Source of the DNA: an uncultured Rhizobium sp.
GTDB taxonomy: Bacteria; Pseudomonadota; Alphaproteobacteria; Rhizobiales; Rhizobiaceae
Length of the DNA: 64,000 bases
Reading direction: 5' to 3'
NCBI GenBank assembly: GCA_945952415.1
Contig: CAMFIF010000005.1
Coordinates: 62,001-126,000 of the forward strand
The notes below the pieces were generated by a model. The model was given only the letters and a program-made list of their open reading frames with translations, made no database searches and was not told where the DNA came from. This document shows, one piece after another, positions 1 to 8,829 of the stretch. The position numbers and the translations under genes were made by a program. Position 1 is the first letter of the stretch; the number at the start of each line of letters is the position of its first letter.

Positions 1-488
1 AGGATACGGAACTCGGCCCGGTCGTCTCGCAGATGCAGTATAACAAGATCCAGGGCCTGATCGAAAAGGGTATCGCCGAAGGCGCGACCCTCGTCACCGG
101 CGGTCGCGGCCGTCCCGAAGGCTTCAACCGCGGCTATTACGTGCGGCCGACCGTGTTCGGTCATGTGACGCCCGGCATGACCATCGAGCGCGAGGAAATC
201 TTCGGGCCGGTGCTGTCCGTCATCTCCTATCGTGACGAGGACGAGGCGGTGCGCATTGCCAATGACACGGTCTATGGCCTTGCCGCCTATGTGCAGTCGA
301 CGGATATCGCGCGCGCCCGCCGGGTCGCCGCCCGCCTCCGGGCCGGCACGGTCAATCTCAACTATCCCGACTGGGATACGATGGCGCCGTTCGGCGGCTA
401 CAAGCAGTCGGGCAATGGTCGCGAATATGCCGATTGGGGCATTCACGACTTCCTCGAGATCAAGGGCATCGTCGGCTACGGCGAGTGA
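1..488 (+). CDS. Aldehyde dehydrogenase, C-terminal part (5' end outside window)
   Basis: The reading frame is already open at position 3 and runs to a TGA at 486-488, so only the last ~162 residues of a roughly 490-residue NAD(P)-dependent aldehyde dehydrogenase are present. The visible part has the family's C-terminal landmarks: LGPVVS near the start, the EEIFGPVLSV block, and FGGYKQSGNGRE close to the end. The catalytic cysteine and glutamate lie upstream of the window, so substrate cannot be judged. A 136-bp gap without a clear terminator separates it from the DMT transporter gene downstream on the same strand. Confidence 0.93.
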   Translation, partial: DTELGPVVSQMQYNKIQGLIEKGIAEGATLVTGGRGRPEGFNRGYYVRPTVFGHVTPGMTIEREEIFGPVLSVISYRDEDEAVRIANDTVYGLAAYVQSTDIARARRVAARLRAGTVNLNYPDWDTMAPFGGYKQSGNGREYADWGIHDFLEIKGIVGYGE

Positions 489-624
489 CCGATCCCGGCC
501 GGGGGCGACGATCTCGCCCCCGGTCAAACCATGTCATTTCCGGTTTTGTCTTTGAATTATTTGTAGCTTTTTCGGATTTTCCGCGCGATCGCCATCCGGT
601 AGCCTCGGCGCAGTTCCGCTTTGC

Positions 625-1533
625 ATGCGATGGACCTCCATGATCTCATCCGAACAGCATCAATATCGCCTGGGCGCCTTCTATGTGGCGGCTTCGGCGC
701 TCGCCTGGTCGCTTTCCGGCATGTTCATCCGCTCGGTCACGACCGACCTGATGACGCTGCTTTGCCTGCGCGGCATATTCTCCGGCACCGCCGTTTTCGC
801 CTTCTTCTTCTATCTGGAAGGCCGGCGCGGATGGACGATCCTGAAGTCCCAGGGCTGGCCCTTCGTCCAGATCACCTTCTTCTCGGCTGCAAGCATGATG
901 TGCGGCATCGGCTCGATGTGGTATGCCTCGGTTGCCGATGCCATGGTCATCTATGCGACCGTGCCCTTCATGACCGCGGGCGTCGCCTTTCTGATGATCC
1001 GGGAAGTGCCGAGCCGTTCGACCATCATTGCGGCTGCGGTGGCGCTTTGCGGTGTGCTCATCATGCTCTCCGACCGCAGCGGCGGGGCGGGAAGCCTGTT
1101 CGGCAAGTTGCTCGCCTTCCTGATGGCGCTGACGGTTGCCTTCATGGCCACGATGATGCGCCAGCACAAGCACATGAACATGCTGCCCTCGATGGCTGCC
1201 TCCGCCTGGCTGTGCAGCCTTTCCACCGTATGGTTTGCCCACCCGCTCGGTGTGTCGGGCCATGATCTCGGGCTTATCGTCACCTTTGCGCTGGTGCAGA
1301 ACGCGCTCGGCCTCATTCTCTATACGTTCGGAAGCCACCGCATTCCGGCAGCCGATGCCAGCCTTCTTGTCTCGCTCGAAGTGCCGCTGACGCCGCTCTG
1401 GGTCTGGATCTTCATGAACGAGACACCCACCCATGCCACCATTCTCGGCGGTGCCGTGGTGGCCGCGGCGCTCTTTTCGCATATTGTCGTCGAAATGCGC
1501 CGTAACCGTCATCCTGCCGGAGTTTCCCCATGA
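625..1533 (+). CDS. DMT-superfamily (EamA) inner-membrane transporter
   Basis: The 302-residue product is almost entirely hydrophobic, with about ten membrane segments arranged as two EamA repeats (roughly residues 15-145 and 160-295), the usual build of drug/metabolite transporters. The second half ends in the typical EamA pattern of an SLEVPLTPLW motif followed by a final helix. An alternative ATG lies five codons in at 640; neither start has a strong Shine-Dalgarno sequence. Its stop codon overlaps the start of the sulfatase gene (ATGA), so the two are very likely co-translated, and the transporter may move the sulfatase's substrate or product. The substrate is unknown. Confidence 0.88.
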   Translation: MRWTSMISSEQHQYRLGAFYVAASALAWSLSGMFIRSVTTDLMTLLCLRGIFSGTAVFAFFFYLEGRRGWTILKSQGWPFVQITFFSAASMMCGIGSMWYASVADAMVIYATVPFMTAGVAFLMIREVPSRSTIIAAAVALCGVLIMLSDRSGGAGSLFGKLLAFLMALTVAFMATMMRQHKHMNMLPSMAASAWLCSLSTVWFAHPLGVSGHDLGLIVTFALVQNALGLILYTFGSHRIPAADASLLVSLEVPLTPLWVWIFMNETPTHATILGGAVVAAALFSHIVVEMRRNRHPAGVSP

Positions 1534-3047
1534 AACCGAATGTGCTTCTCATCACCGCCGATCAATGGCGGGGCGACAGCCTGTCTGCCGTCGGCCACCC
1601 CGTGGTGCGCACGCCCCATGTGGATGCGCTGGCAGCGGAAGGTGTGCTGTTCGAGCGGCATTATGCCAGTGCAGCACCCTGTTCGCCGGCGCGGGCGGGG
1701 CTCTATACGGGGCTCTATCAGATGAACCACCGGGTCTGCCGCAATGGCACGCCGCTCGATGCCCGGTTCGATACGGTGGCGCTTGCGGCCCGGCGGGCGG
1801 GCTATGATGCGACCCTTTTCGGCTATACGGATACGGCACCCGATCCCCGCCGGCTGGATCGGCATGATCCGCATCTCACCAGCTATGAAGGCGTGCTTCC
1901 GGGCTTCACCGTGCGGCAGCTCTTGACCGAAGACGAGAAGCAGTGGCTTTCCTGGCTGAGGGCGCGCGGCCATCAGGAGGCGACGAGCCGGGACGTGCAT
2001 CTGCCCCGGGGGGCGAAGCCCGGCGAGATCACCCGCAATCCGCCCGCCTATTCGGCTGACGAAACCCAGTCTGCCTTCCTGGCGGGCGAGCTTCTGCGCT
2101 GGATGGGCGAGCAGGACCGGCCGTGGTTTGCGCATGTCTCCTTCATCCGGCCCCATCCGCCCTTCGTCGTGCCGGAACCCTATAACCGGCTCTATGCGCC
2201 GCAGGGGGAGGAGGCCTTTCACCGGGCGCCCGACCGGGAGCAGGAAATGGCGCTTCATCCCTTCCTGGCCTTCGACCTGCCCCGTCAGGGGCAGGCGAGC
2301 TTCCTCCATGGTGCGACGGGCCCCGTATCGGACTGGACGGCAGCGGATATTGCCGAGATCCGGGCGATCTATCACGGCATGATCACCGAGACGGACGATC
2401 AGCTGGGGCGGATCTTCGCTCACCTGAAGGCGATCGGCCAGTGGGAGAACACGATCATCGTGTTCACCTCCGACCACGCGGAAATGGCCGGGGATCATTG
2501 GTCTTTCGGCAAGGGCGGCTTCTTCGAGGGGAGTTACCACATTCCCCTCGTCATCCGCGATCCCCGGCAAAAGGCCGGCCATGGCAGGCGGGTTCGTCAC
2601 TTCACCTCGGCGGCGGACATCTTCCCCACGCTTGCCGAGATCTGGGGCGTCACCCCGGCAAACGGGCTCGACGGCGGCTCGCTTCTGCCCTTCCTGCGGG
2701 GCGAGACCCCGGCCCGCTGGCGGGACGAGGCCTTTTTCGAGTTCGACTTCCGGGATGTGGAAACCGGCGCGGCGGAGGCGCATTTCGGCCTGCCGCCCAC
2801 GGCCTGCAATCTTTCGGTGCTCCGGGGCGAGCGCTACAAATATGTGCATTTCAACCGGCTGTCGCCGCTGCTCTTCGATCTGGCCAGCGATCCCTCCGAG
2901 CGGGTGAACCGGGCGGAGGATCCCGCCTATCTGCCGATCCGCCTCGCTTTCGCCGAAAAACTCCTGTCTTTGAGAGCCACGCATCTGGACCAGACGCTGG
3001 CGCTTACCACATTGACCGTGAATGGCCCCCTCTCAAAAGCGGGGTGA
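1530..3047 (+). CDS. Sulfatase / phosphonate monoester hydrolase family enzyme
   Basis: This 505-residue protein belongs to the alkaline-phosphatase-like sulfatase superfamily. It has the N-terminal metal-binding Asp of LLITADQWRGD (Asp11), the sulfatase signature CSPAR with Cys51 as the residue to be converted to formylglycine, and the second metal site TSDHAEMAGDH (Asp315-His316). The length and the FGKGGFFEGSYHIPLVIRDP-like block resemble rhizobial arylsulfatase/phosphonate monoester hydrolases more than secreted arylsulfatases, and no signal peptide is seen, so it is probably cytoplasmic. It overlaps the upstream transporter by 4 bp. Activity requires a formylglycine-generating system, which is not in this window. 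Which ester it cleaves is not visible. Confidence 0.88.
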   Translation: MKPNVLLITADQWRGDSLSAVGHPVVRTPHVDALAAEGVLFERHYASAAPCSPARAGLYTGLYQMNHRVCRNGTPLDARFDTVALAARRAGYDATLFGYTDTAPDPRRLDRHDPHLTSYEGVLPGFTVRQLLTEDEKQWLSWLRARGHQEATSRDVHLPRGAKPGEITRNPPAYSADETQSAFLAGELLRWMGEQDRPWFAHVSFIRPHPPFVVPEPYNRLYAPQGEEAFHRAPDREQEMALHPFLAFDLPRQGQASFLHGATGPVSDWTAADIAEIRAIYHGMITETDDQLGRIFAHLKAIGQWENTIIVFTSDHAEMAGDHWSFGKGGFFEGSYHIPLVIRDPRQKAGHGRRVRHFTSAADIFPTLAEIWGVTPANGLDGGSLLPFLRGETPARWRDEAFFEFDFRDVETGAAEAHFGLPPTACNLSVLRGERYKYVHFNRLSPLLFDLASDPSERVNRAEDPAYLPIRLAFAEKLLSLRATHLDQTLALTTLTVNGPLSKAG

Positions 3048-3105
3048 CTGTCACGGGACTGTATGCCGCCGCGGTTAGAAGCCATTGCGCATACGGGCAC
3101 GAGCA

Positions 3106-3768
3106 ATGACGGGAGCAGGCGTGAAGCCAGAGGCAAGCGACAGCAGGAGCGGTCACGGCGAGGGCGAACGAAGCCTTTCCGCGACCCTTTCGGACCTCGC
3201 AGAGGACGAGAGCCGCGAACGGATTTCGGTCAGCGACATATTTCACGCCATGGGTGACCGCGCCTTCGGGGCGCTGATGCTGGTCTTCGCGCTGCCCAAT
3301 GTCATTCCGACACCGCCGGGGACATCTGCGGTGCTGGGCGCGCCGCTGGTCTTTCTGACTGCGCAGCTCGCCTTCGGGCTGAAACCCTGGCTCCCCCGCT
3401 TCATTGCCGACCGCTCCATGGCGCGCCCGGATTTCGCAGCGCTTGCCGGGCGCATCGCGCCCTGGCTTGGCCGGGCAGAGCGGCTTCTGAAGCCGCGGCT
3501 CCGGTTTCTGGTCAGGCGGCCGGCGGAGAATGTAATCGGCATCATCTGCCTGCTGCTGGCCGTCATCCTCACCCTGCCAATCCCGCTCGGCAACATGCTG
3601 CCGGCGCTCTCCATCTGTCTTTTCTCTCTCGCGATTCTTGAACGGGACGGGCTTTTCTCCCTTCTTGGTTTCATCACCGCCATTCTCTCCTGCGTGATTG
3701 TGGGCGGTGTCGCCTATGCGCTGGTCAAGACGTTGATCTTCCTCGTTTCGTCTGCTCTGATGGCGTGA
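3106..3768 (+). CDS. ExoD-family inner-membrane protein
   Basis: A short hydrophilic N-terminus is followed by an ExoD domain with LMLVFALPNVIPTPPG and LTLPIPLGNMLPALSI, both typical of the family, and four to five membrane segments. ExoD was described in Sinorhizobium as affecting exopolysaccharide production and alkaline sensitivity; the biochemical role is unsettled. The start is uncertain: ATG 3106 gives 220 residues but has a poor ribosome site, while GTG 3121 lies five bases after GGGAG (3111-3115) and may be the true start. A GTG overlapping its stop (3765) opens the frame of the next gene, but the ribosome site favours a later start there. Confidence 0.82.
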   Translation: MTGAGVKPEASDSRSGHGEGERSLSATLSDLAEDESRERISVSDIFHAMGDRAFGALMLVFALPNVIPTPPGTSAVLGAPLVFLTAQLAFGLKPWLPRFIADRSMARPDFAALAGRIAPWLGRAERLLKPRLRFLVRRPAENVIGIICLLLAVILTLPIPLGNMLPALSICLFSLAILERDGLFSLLGFITAILSCVIVGGVAYALVKTLIFLVSSALMA

Positions 3769-3806
3769 CAGGAGAGAGGGGCAGACCTGCCCCGGACGGA
3801 GGACCG

Positions 3807-4259
3807 ATGCTCAAGGGAATTTCCCCGCACCTCGATGCGGATCTGCTTCATGCGCTGCGCTCCATGGGCCATGGCGACGTGGTGGTTCTGGTGGACACGA
3901 ATTTTCCGGCGGATAGCGTGGCGCGCAGCACGGTGGTGGGCCGTCCGCTGAAGATCGGCTGCAGCACGGCGGCGGAAGCCGCCCGGGCGATCCTCGGGGT
4001 TGTGCCGCTCGACACTTTCGTCGATCAGGCTGCCTTCCGCATGGAAGTGGTGGGGGCGCCGGATGAAATTCCGGAAATCCAGCGCGAGGTGCAGGCGGAA
4101 ATCAACCGCGCCGAGGGCCGGGAATGGCCGCTCGCCCCGATCGAGCGCTATGCCTTCTACGAGATGGCCAAGAATGCCTATTGCGTTGTGCAATCGGGCG
4201 AACGCCGCTTCTATGGCTGCTTTGCCTTCAAGATGGGCGTGATCCCGCCGGAGGCCTGA
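3807..4259 (+). CDS. RbsD/FucU-family sugar mutarotase
   Basis: A 150-residue protein of the RbsD/FucU fold, which interconverts anomers of fucose or ribose pyranoses. The N-terminal MLKGISPHLDADLLHALRSMGHGD carries the conserved active-site His22 and Asp30 region, and the C-terminus has the family's YEMAKNAYCVVQSGERRFYG stretch. The size matches FucU (about 140-150 residues). The start at 3807 is preferred over the upstream in-frame GTG (3765) because GGAGGA at 3798-3803 precedes it. The next gene begins 6 bp after the stop, so the two probably form an operon with exoD. Which sugar it serves is not evident. Confidence 0.85.
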   Translation: MLKGISPHLDADLLHALRSMGHGDVVVLVDTNFPADSVARSTVVGRPLKIGCSTAAEAARAILGVVPLDTFVDQAAFRMEVVGAPDEIPEIQREVQAEINRAEGREWPLAPIERYAFYEMAKNAYCVVQSGERRFYGCFAFKMGVIPPEA

Positions 4260-4265
4260 GGGGCC

Positions 4266-5060
4266 ATGCTCATTGCCGCCCTGCAGATGGAGCCAGTATC
4301 CGGCGATATCGACGCCAACCTCGAAAAGATCGAGCGTGCGGTGAAAAGTGCAGCGCTCATGGGCGCGCGCCTCCTCGTCGCGCCCGAACTGGCGCTGACC
4401 GGCTATGCGCTCGGCCAGCGCTTTGCCACCCTTGCCGAACCGGCGGAAGGGCCGATGGTCGGCCGCATCCGCGGGCTTTCCCGGGACAATGGCGTGGCAA
4501 TTGCCGTCGGCTTTCCCGAGCGGGCGGGCGATCACGTCTACAATTCCGCGGTTCTGGCCCTCCCGGACGGCGGCATCCATATCTACCGCAAATGCCACCT
4601 CTACGGGCCGAAGGAGCGCGCGGCCTTCAGGGCGTCTTCCGCTCCGCCTGCGGTCTACGATTTCGACGGGCTGAAGCTCGGCATGCTCATCTGCTATGAC
4701 GTGGAATTTCCCGAGATGGTGCGAGGGCTTGCGCTGGCGGGCGCCCAGCTGGTGCTGGTGCCGACAGCCCTGCCTGCCGGGCCTTCGGCGCGCCAGGTCT
4801 CGCGCCTGATCGTGCCCTCGCGGGCCATGGAGAATCAGCTGTTCATCGCCTATGCGGATCTTTGCGGCACCGAAAACGGTGCCTCCTATGAAGGCCGTTC
4901 GGTGATTGCCGCGCCGGATGGCGAATATCTGGCCCGGGCCGGACGGGAGGAGGCGCTGCTTCTCGCCCGCATCAACCCCGCCGGCTATGCGGTGACGGAG
5001 GCGGAAACACCCTATCTGGCGGACCGTCAGCCGGAGGTTTACCGCCAGATGAAGCAATAG
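4266..5060 (+). CDS. Carbon-nitrogen hydrolase (nitrilase/omega-amidase superfamily)
   Basis: A 264-residue single-domain amidase. The catalytic triad of the nitrilase superfamily is readable: Glu41 in LLVAPELALTGY, Lys109 in IYRKCHLYGPKE, and nucleophile Cys143 in MLICYDVEFPE. Size and single-domain build fit soluble cytoplasmic amidases of the omega-amidase/carbamoylputrescine-amidase-like branches rather than true nitrilases, but specificity cannot be assigned. It begins 6 bp after the mutarotase gene, with which it is likely co-transcribed, and is convergent with the RpiR regulator downstream. Confidence 0.87.
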   Translation: MLIAALQMEPVSGDIDANLEKIERAVKSAALMGARLLVAPELALTGYALGQRFATLAEPAEGPMVGRIRGLSRDNGVAIAVGFPERAGDHVYNSAVLALPDGGIHIYRKCHLYGPKERAAFRASSAPPAVYDFDGLKLGMLICYDVEFPEMVRGLALAGAQLVLVPTALPAGPSARQVSRLIVPSRAMENQLFIAYADLCGTENGASYEGRSVIAAPDGEYLARAGREEALLLARINPAGYAVTEAETPYLADRQPEVYRQMKQ

Positions 5061-5266
5061 GCCGGTGCCGGCGTCGCTTCAAACGTGGTGCCTGGTTCCG
5101 GTTCGAAGCCGTATCATCCCGGATCGGCCGCTGAGATGCCGGTTTTCACTGTAGACCTGGTTCGATAGATGCGCGGCACCGGTTCGGCATCACGACGGTT
5201 CCCAGTTCTCTCCTCAACGGAAGGGGCCGCTTGTCCCCTCTCGTGCATGCCTTTCCCGTCAACGCA

Positions 5267-6121
5267 TCAGGCGTGGCCATCCTCGGGGCGGGAAAAATAG
5301 TTGCGAAGCTCGGCCATGCGATGGGCTCTTTCGCTTGCCTCGGCGCCGCGGGCGCCGGCAATCGCATGGACCGCAAGCTCGATCAGCGCCGTGGTGGCCA
5401 GCGGATCGAGCCCGGTTCCGCGCTGGGCGGCGGGGAGCTGGATGATCAGATCGGCAAGCGCCGACAGGTCCGTCCGCTCCGCATAGGTGAGATAGAGCAC
5501 CCGGTGCCCCGCCTTGCGGGCGGCCCGGCACAGCCGGTCGAATCGCGGCTGGGCGGTGCGGTCGTCCAGCAGTATGAGCAGGCTGCTGTTGCGGTTGCTG
5601 CCGAGCAGTTCCATGAAGATGCCATCCGTGCCTTCCAGCAGCCTTATGCCGGAGCGGACTTCCGAGAGACGCCAGGCAAAGAGGGCGGCCAGCGGCCGCG
5701 AGACACCGCCGGCGGCGATATGCACCTCTTCCGCCCGGTTCATTTCCTCGATCATGCCGCGCCAGGCGGGGCGGCCGCAGAGCGCACCGATCTGCTGGAT
5801 CAGCTCGGCCTGATCGGGCATGTGCCCGAACTCCCGCTGCGGTTCGCCGATGCCCGGAATGGCGGCAACCGGCTCAGGCGGGAGCGGCAGGCTGCGGGCC
5901 TGCGGGGCAAGCGATGTGTCAATTTCTGCCCCGCGGAGGAAGCGGCCCACGGTCATCGGGCTCAGATCCAGCCTGTCGGCCACCGCGGCGGCGGTTTCGA
6001 AGGAAACATCCTCCGGATGTTCGAGATAGTAGCGGGCCAGTCGCTTTTCAGCGGGCGTTCCAGTTTTCGCGTAGCGGTTGAATTTCTCAAATAGGCTATC
6101 CAACGGCGTCCAAGCCCCCAA
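5267..6121 (-). CDS. RpiR-family transcriptional regulator (HTH + SIS)
   Basis: The 284-residue frame has an N-terminal HTH_6 domain (AEKRLARYYLEHPEDVSFETAAAVADRL ... SPMTVGRFLRG, about residues 20-75) and a C-terminal SIS sugar-phosphate-binding domain (about 120-265), which defines the RpiR family of sugar-phosphate-responsive regulators. No ATG is available near the N-terminus: the frame opens with TTG at 6121, and a second TTG at 6103 follows a GGGGG run, so the start is uncertain. It is convergent with the amidase gene and may control the upstream carbohydrate-related genes, but no operator was identified. Confidence 0.85.
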   Translation of the reverse strand: MGAWTPLDSLFEKFNRYAKTGTPAEKRLARYYLEHPEDVSFETAAAVADRLDLSPMTVGRFLRGAEIDTSLAPQARSLPLPPEPVAAIPGIGEPQREFGHMPDQAELIQQIGALCGRPAWRGMIEEMNRAEEVHIAAGGVSRPLAALFAWRLSEVRSGIRLLEGTDGIFMELLGSNRNSSLLILLDDRTAQPRFDRLCRAARKAGHRVLYLTYAERTDLSALADLIIQLPAAQRGTGLDPLATTALIELAVHAIAGARGAEASERAHRMAELRNYFSRPEDGHA

Positions 6122-6323
6122 ATAAAATGACCGGCAAAGGCAGGACCCCCTGAAAATCCCGACGCTTGCCCAGACTCAAATAATCAATAAGTGTCAGTTT
6201 ATATAAGGATGTTCTTTGTTTGCAAGCCCGCATTGTGGATAATTCGGTGAAAACCGCAGAATCTTGCAACCTGCGTAGCATTGTTGTGCAAGGCACCCAA
6301 TTCCCCGGGCCAATCGGGGACGG

Positions 6324-7109
6324 TCAGCCTTCGGGCAGGGGGAATGGGATGGAGGCGGTCTTGCCCTCGAACTTGCAGAGATCGGCGATCACGCAAATCT
6401 CGCATTCCGGGCGGCGGGCCTTGCAGACATAGCGCCCGTGCAGGATGAGCCAGTGATGGGCGTGGAAGAGATAGTCCTCGGGGATGATGGCCATCAGCCT
6501 GTCCTCCACCTCGTCCGGCGTCTTGCCGGGGGCGAGCTTGAGGCGGTTGCCGAGGCGGAAGACATGGGTGTCGACGGCCATGGTCGGCACACCGAAGGCC
6601 ATGGAGAGCACCACATTGGCGGTCTTGCGGCCTACACCCGGCAGGGTCATCAGCGCCTCGCGGGTGCGGGGCACCTCGCCGCCGAAATCGCGGATCAGCT
6701 TCTCGCTGAGCGCGATGACGTTCTTGGCCTTGTTGCGGTAGAGGCCGATGGTCCTGATATGGCCGATCAGCCGCTCCTCCCCGAGATCCAGCATCTTCTG
6801 GGGCGTGTCGGCGATCTGGAAGAGCTCACGCGTTGCCCTGTTCACGCCTACATCCGTCGCCTGGGCAGACAGCGCGACGGCGACGACCAGCGTGAAGGGG
6901 TTGACGTGTTCGAGCTCGCCCTTGGGCTCGGGCCTTGCCACCGCAAAGCGGCGGAAGATCTCGCGGATCTCGGCCTCGCTATAGGCGGTGAGGGCCTTGC
7001 GGCTCCGGCGCTTCGGCTTCGCTCCCGGGGCGGAGGCTGCCTTGCGGCGCCGTGCCGCGTTTGACATTTCCCAATTTTCGGTGCTGGATTCCGGCTTCGG
7101 TGTCTTCAT
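6324..7109 (-). CDS. nth: Endonuclease III (DNA glycosylase/AP lyase)
   Basis: Base-excision-repair enzyme removing oxidised pyrimidines and cleaving AP sites. The 261-residue product has the helix-hairpin-helix LPGVGRKTANVV with catalytic Lys162, the catalytic Asp180 in VDTHVFR, and the C-terminal 4Fe-4S cluster loop C-X6-C-X2-C-X5-C (Cys229, 236, 239, 245). An Arg/Lys-rich N-terminal tail of about 35 residues precedes the core, as is common in alphaproteobacteria. ATG 7109 is used; the in-frame TTG at 7115 is only two codons upstream. It is divergent from the DUF2244 gene with just 23 bp between starts, so the two promoters must overlap. Confidence 0.96.
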   Translation of the reverse strand: MKTPKPESSTENWEMSNAARRRKAASAPGAKPKRRSRKALTAYSEAEIREIFRRFAVARPEPKGELEHVNPFTLVVAVALSAQATDVGVNRATRELFQIADTPQKMLDLGEERLIGHIRTIGLYRNKAKNVIALSEKLIRDFGGEVPRTREALMTLPGVGRKTANVVLSMAFGVPTMAVDTHVFRLGNRLKLAPGKTPDEVEDRLMAIIPEDYLFHAHHWLILHGRYVCKARRPECEICVIADLCKFEGKTASIPFPLPEG

Positions 7110-7132
7110 GTTCAAACCTATAGCGAGACGCG

Positions 7133-7630
7133 ATGACGGAAATCAACGGCGAGCTCATCCCTGATCATCCGGTCTTTGCGGCCGAACTTGTGCCCCACCG
7201 GTCTCTCGGGCGAAAGGGGTGGCGGGTTCTGATGCTCCTGACCGGCGTGCTGACCATTGCCCATGTGGCGGTTTTCCTCGTCAGCGGCGCCTGGCCGGTG
7301 GCGCTGTTCTTCGGCCTCGATTTCCTGCTGCTTTACGGCGCCTTCTATCTGAATTACCGCTCGGGCCTCGCGCGGGAAGAGGTCTATGTGTCGCGCACCC
7401 GGCTGCTGGTGCGCAAGCACCGGCCTTCCGGCCAGTCGAGCGAGATCGGCTTCAACCCGTTCCGCGCGCGTTTCGACGTGCAGCGCCACCAGGAATTCGG
7501 CATTGTCTCCATGCTGCTTTCGGGCGAAGGCCGGCGCACGGATATCGGCTCCTTTCTCAATCCCGACGATCGGGAGAGCTTCGCCAAGGCATTGACCGGG
7601 GCGCTTGCCACGGTGAAACGCCGCCTCTGA
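7133..7630 (+). CDS. DUF2244-domain membrane protein
   Basis: A 165-residue protein matching the DUF2244 pattern of alphaproteobacteria: a short cytoplasmic N-terminus, two adjacent membrane segments (about residues 30-50 and 54-73), then a soluble domain with strands such as EEVYVSRTRLLVRKH and a C-terminal GSFLNPDDRESFAKAL helix. The function of the family is not established. It starts 23 bp from nth on the opposite strand. The next gene on the same strand begins 65 bp downstream. Confidence 0.85.
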   Translation: MTEINGELIPDHPVFAAELVPHRSLGRKGWRVLMLLTGVLTIAHVAVFLVSGAWPVALFFGLDFLLLYGAFYLNYRSGLAREEVYVSRTRLLVRKHRPSGQSSEIGFNPFRARFDVQRHQEFGIVSMLLSGEGRRTDIGSFLNPDDRESFAKALTGALATVKRRL

Positions 7631-7695
7631 CGGGACAAGAAACGGGTGGCGGCAACGGCGATTTCGGTGTTCCCTGAAGCTCAAGGAGAAACACC

Positions 7696-8583
7696 ATGAC
7701 CATCAACCAGCCATTCTACAGGGACGTGACCCCGCAAGGCGGCGACTATGAAACGGTCAGCCGCGTCATCGAGCTCGTGACCGAGGATTACCGCAGCCAG
7801 CCGGGGCTGGAAGAGATTGCCCGGCGGCTCGGCCAGTCGCCCACGCAGCTACAGAAGACCTTTACCCGCTGGGCGGGCCTCTCGCCCAAGGCCTTCCTGC
7901 AGGCCGTGACGCTCGACCATGCCAAGCGGCTGATTGCCCTGGAAGGCCTGCCGCTGCTCGAAGCCTCGCTGGAACTCGGCCTCTCCGGCCCGGGGCGCCT
8001 TCATGATCTCTTCGTCACCCATGAGGCCATGTCGCCCGGCGAGTGGAAATCGAAGGGCGAGGGGCTGCTGATTCGCTACGGCTTCCATTCCTCCCCCTTC
8101 GGCCTCGCCCTGGTCATGGCGACCGACCGCGGTCTTGCGGGCCTTGCCTTTGCCGATGGCGACGAGGAGGCGTGCTTCCGGGACATGGCGGATCGCTGGC
8201 CGAATGCGCATTATATTCGTGATCAGGAAGCGACGGCCCCCTATGCGGCCCGCGTCTTCGATCCCGCCGCCTGGAACGGCGACCAGCCCTTGCGCGTTGT
8301 CCTCATAGGAACGGATTTCCAGGTCCGCGTCTGGGAAAGCCTTCTGAAAATTCCGCTCGGCCGCGCCGTGACCTATTCGGACATTGCCTGCGATATCGGG
8401 CAGCCCACCGCCTCCCGCGCCGTCGGGGCCGCGGTTGGGCGCAACCCGATCTCCTTCGTGGTGCCCTGCCACAGGGCGCTTGGCAAAAGCGGTGCGCTGA
8501 CCGGCTATCACTGGGGCCTCACTCGCAAGCGGGCGATGCTCGGCTGGGAGGCTGCCCGGGCCAACGGTATCCTGCCGGAGTGA
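7696..8583 (+). CDS. Ada-like protein: AraC-type HTH fused to O6-methylguanine-DNA methyltransferase
   Basis: The 295-residue protein has an AraC-type helix-turn-helix (about residues 20-118) followed by the MGMT domain (about 125-290). The methyl-accepting site is FVVPCHRAL with Cys258, and the DNA-binding segment TASRAVGAAVGRNP precedes it. Compared with E. coli Ada (354 residues) it lacks the N-terminal zinc-binding methylphosphotriester domain, so it should repair O6-alkylguanine but could not be switched to an activator by the classical Cys38 route. AAGGAG lies 11 bp before the ATG. It may still act as a repressor or activator through its HTH. Confidence 0.92.
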   Translation: MTINQPFYRDVTPQGGDYETVSRVIELVTEDYRSQPGLEEIARRLGQSPTQLQKTFTRWAGLSPKAFLQAVTLDHAKRLIALEGLPLLEASLELGLSGPGRLHDLFVTHEAMSPGEWKSKGEGLLIRYGFHSSPFGLALVMATDRGLAGLAFADGDEEACFRDMADRWPNAHYIRDQEATAPYAARVFDPAAWNGDQPLRVVLIGTDFQVRVWESLLKIPLGRAVTYSDIACDIGQPTASRAVGAAVGRNPISFVVPCHRALGKSGALTGYHWGLTRKRAMLGWEAARANGILPE

Positions 8584-8622
8584 GCCCGGCGCGGTGGAGG
8601 TCTTCGAGGCGCGCCTCGCGGC

Positions 8623-8652
8623 TTGACAATGGGCGGACTCGCTGGCGATAGT
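8623..8652 (+). promoter_or_regulatory. Predicted sigma-70 promoter for the transaldolase transcript
   Basis: A consensus -35 TTGACA (8623-8628) is followed after 18 bp by GATAGT (8647-8652), in a gene-free 328-bp stretch. Transcription would start near 8659 and give a leader of about 250 nt before the transaldolase ATG. The only other thing seen in the stretch is the small ORF at 8704-8829. Confidence 0.5.
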
Positions 8653-8703
8653 CTCTGCGCGACACCGGGCCGTTCCAGACTTGCTTGCCCGGGGAGGATA
8701 TCG

Positions 8704-8829
8704 ATGGTTTCGACAGGCGCAGCGCCGTTCCGGATTGCAGGGCTTTCAGCCTGTTTCGGCATGCGCGCCGCTTTTGGCCTGCGATATTGGCGCGGCTATT
8801 CGGCCCGCCCGGCGGCCAGGGCCGCCTGA
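8704..8829 (+). CDS. Candidate 41-residue leader ORF upstream of transaldolase
   Basis: An ATG at 8704 lies six bases after an ideal GGGGAGG Shine-Dalgarno sequence (8691-8697), better than the ribosome site of the transaldolase gene itself. The ORF encodes 41 residues starting [13 protein letters not shown] and ending in a basic, Ala/Arg-rich tail (net charge about +5), with a stop at 8827-8829, 82 bp before the transaldolase ATG and in a different frame. It lies about 45 nt inside the transcript predicted from the TTGACA promoter. It matches no family known to me. It could be a small protein, a regulatory leader peptide, or chance. Confidence 0.4.
   Translation: MVSTGAAPFRIAGLSACFGMRAAFGLRYWRGYSARPAARAA

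Noticed and set aside
5061..5266. Several GGTTCGA-like words that resemble the T-arm of a tRNA
   Set aside because: No cloverleaf can be drawn around them; the gap lies between two convergent genes.
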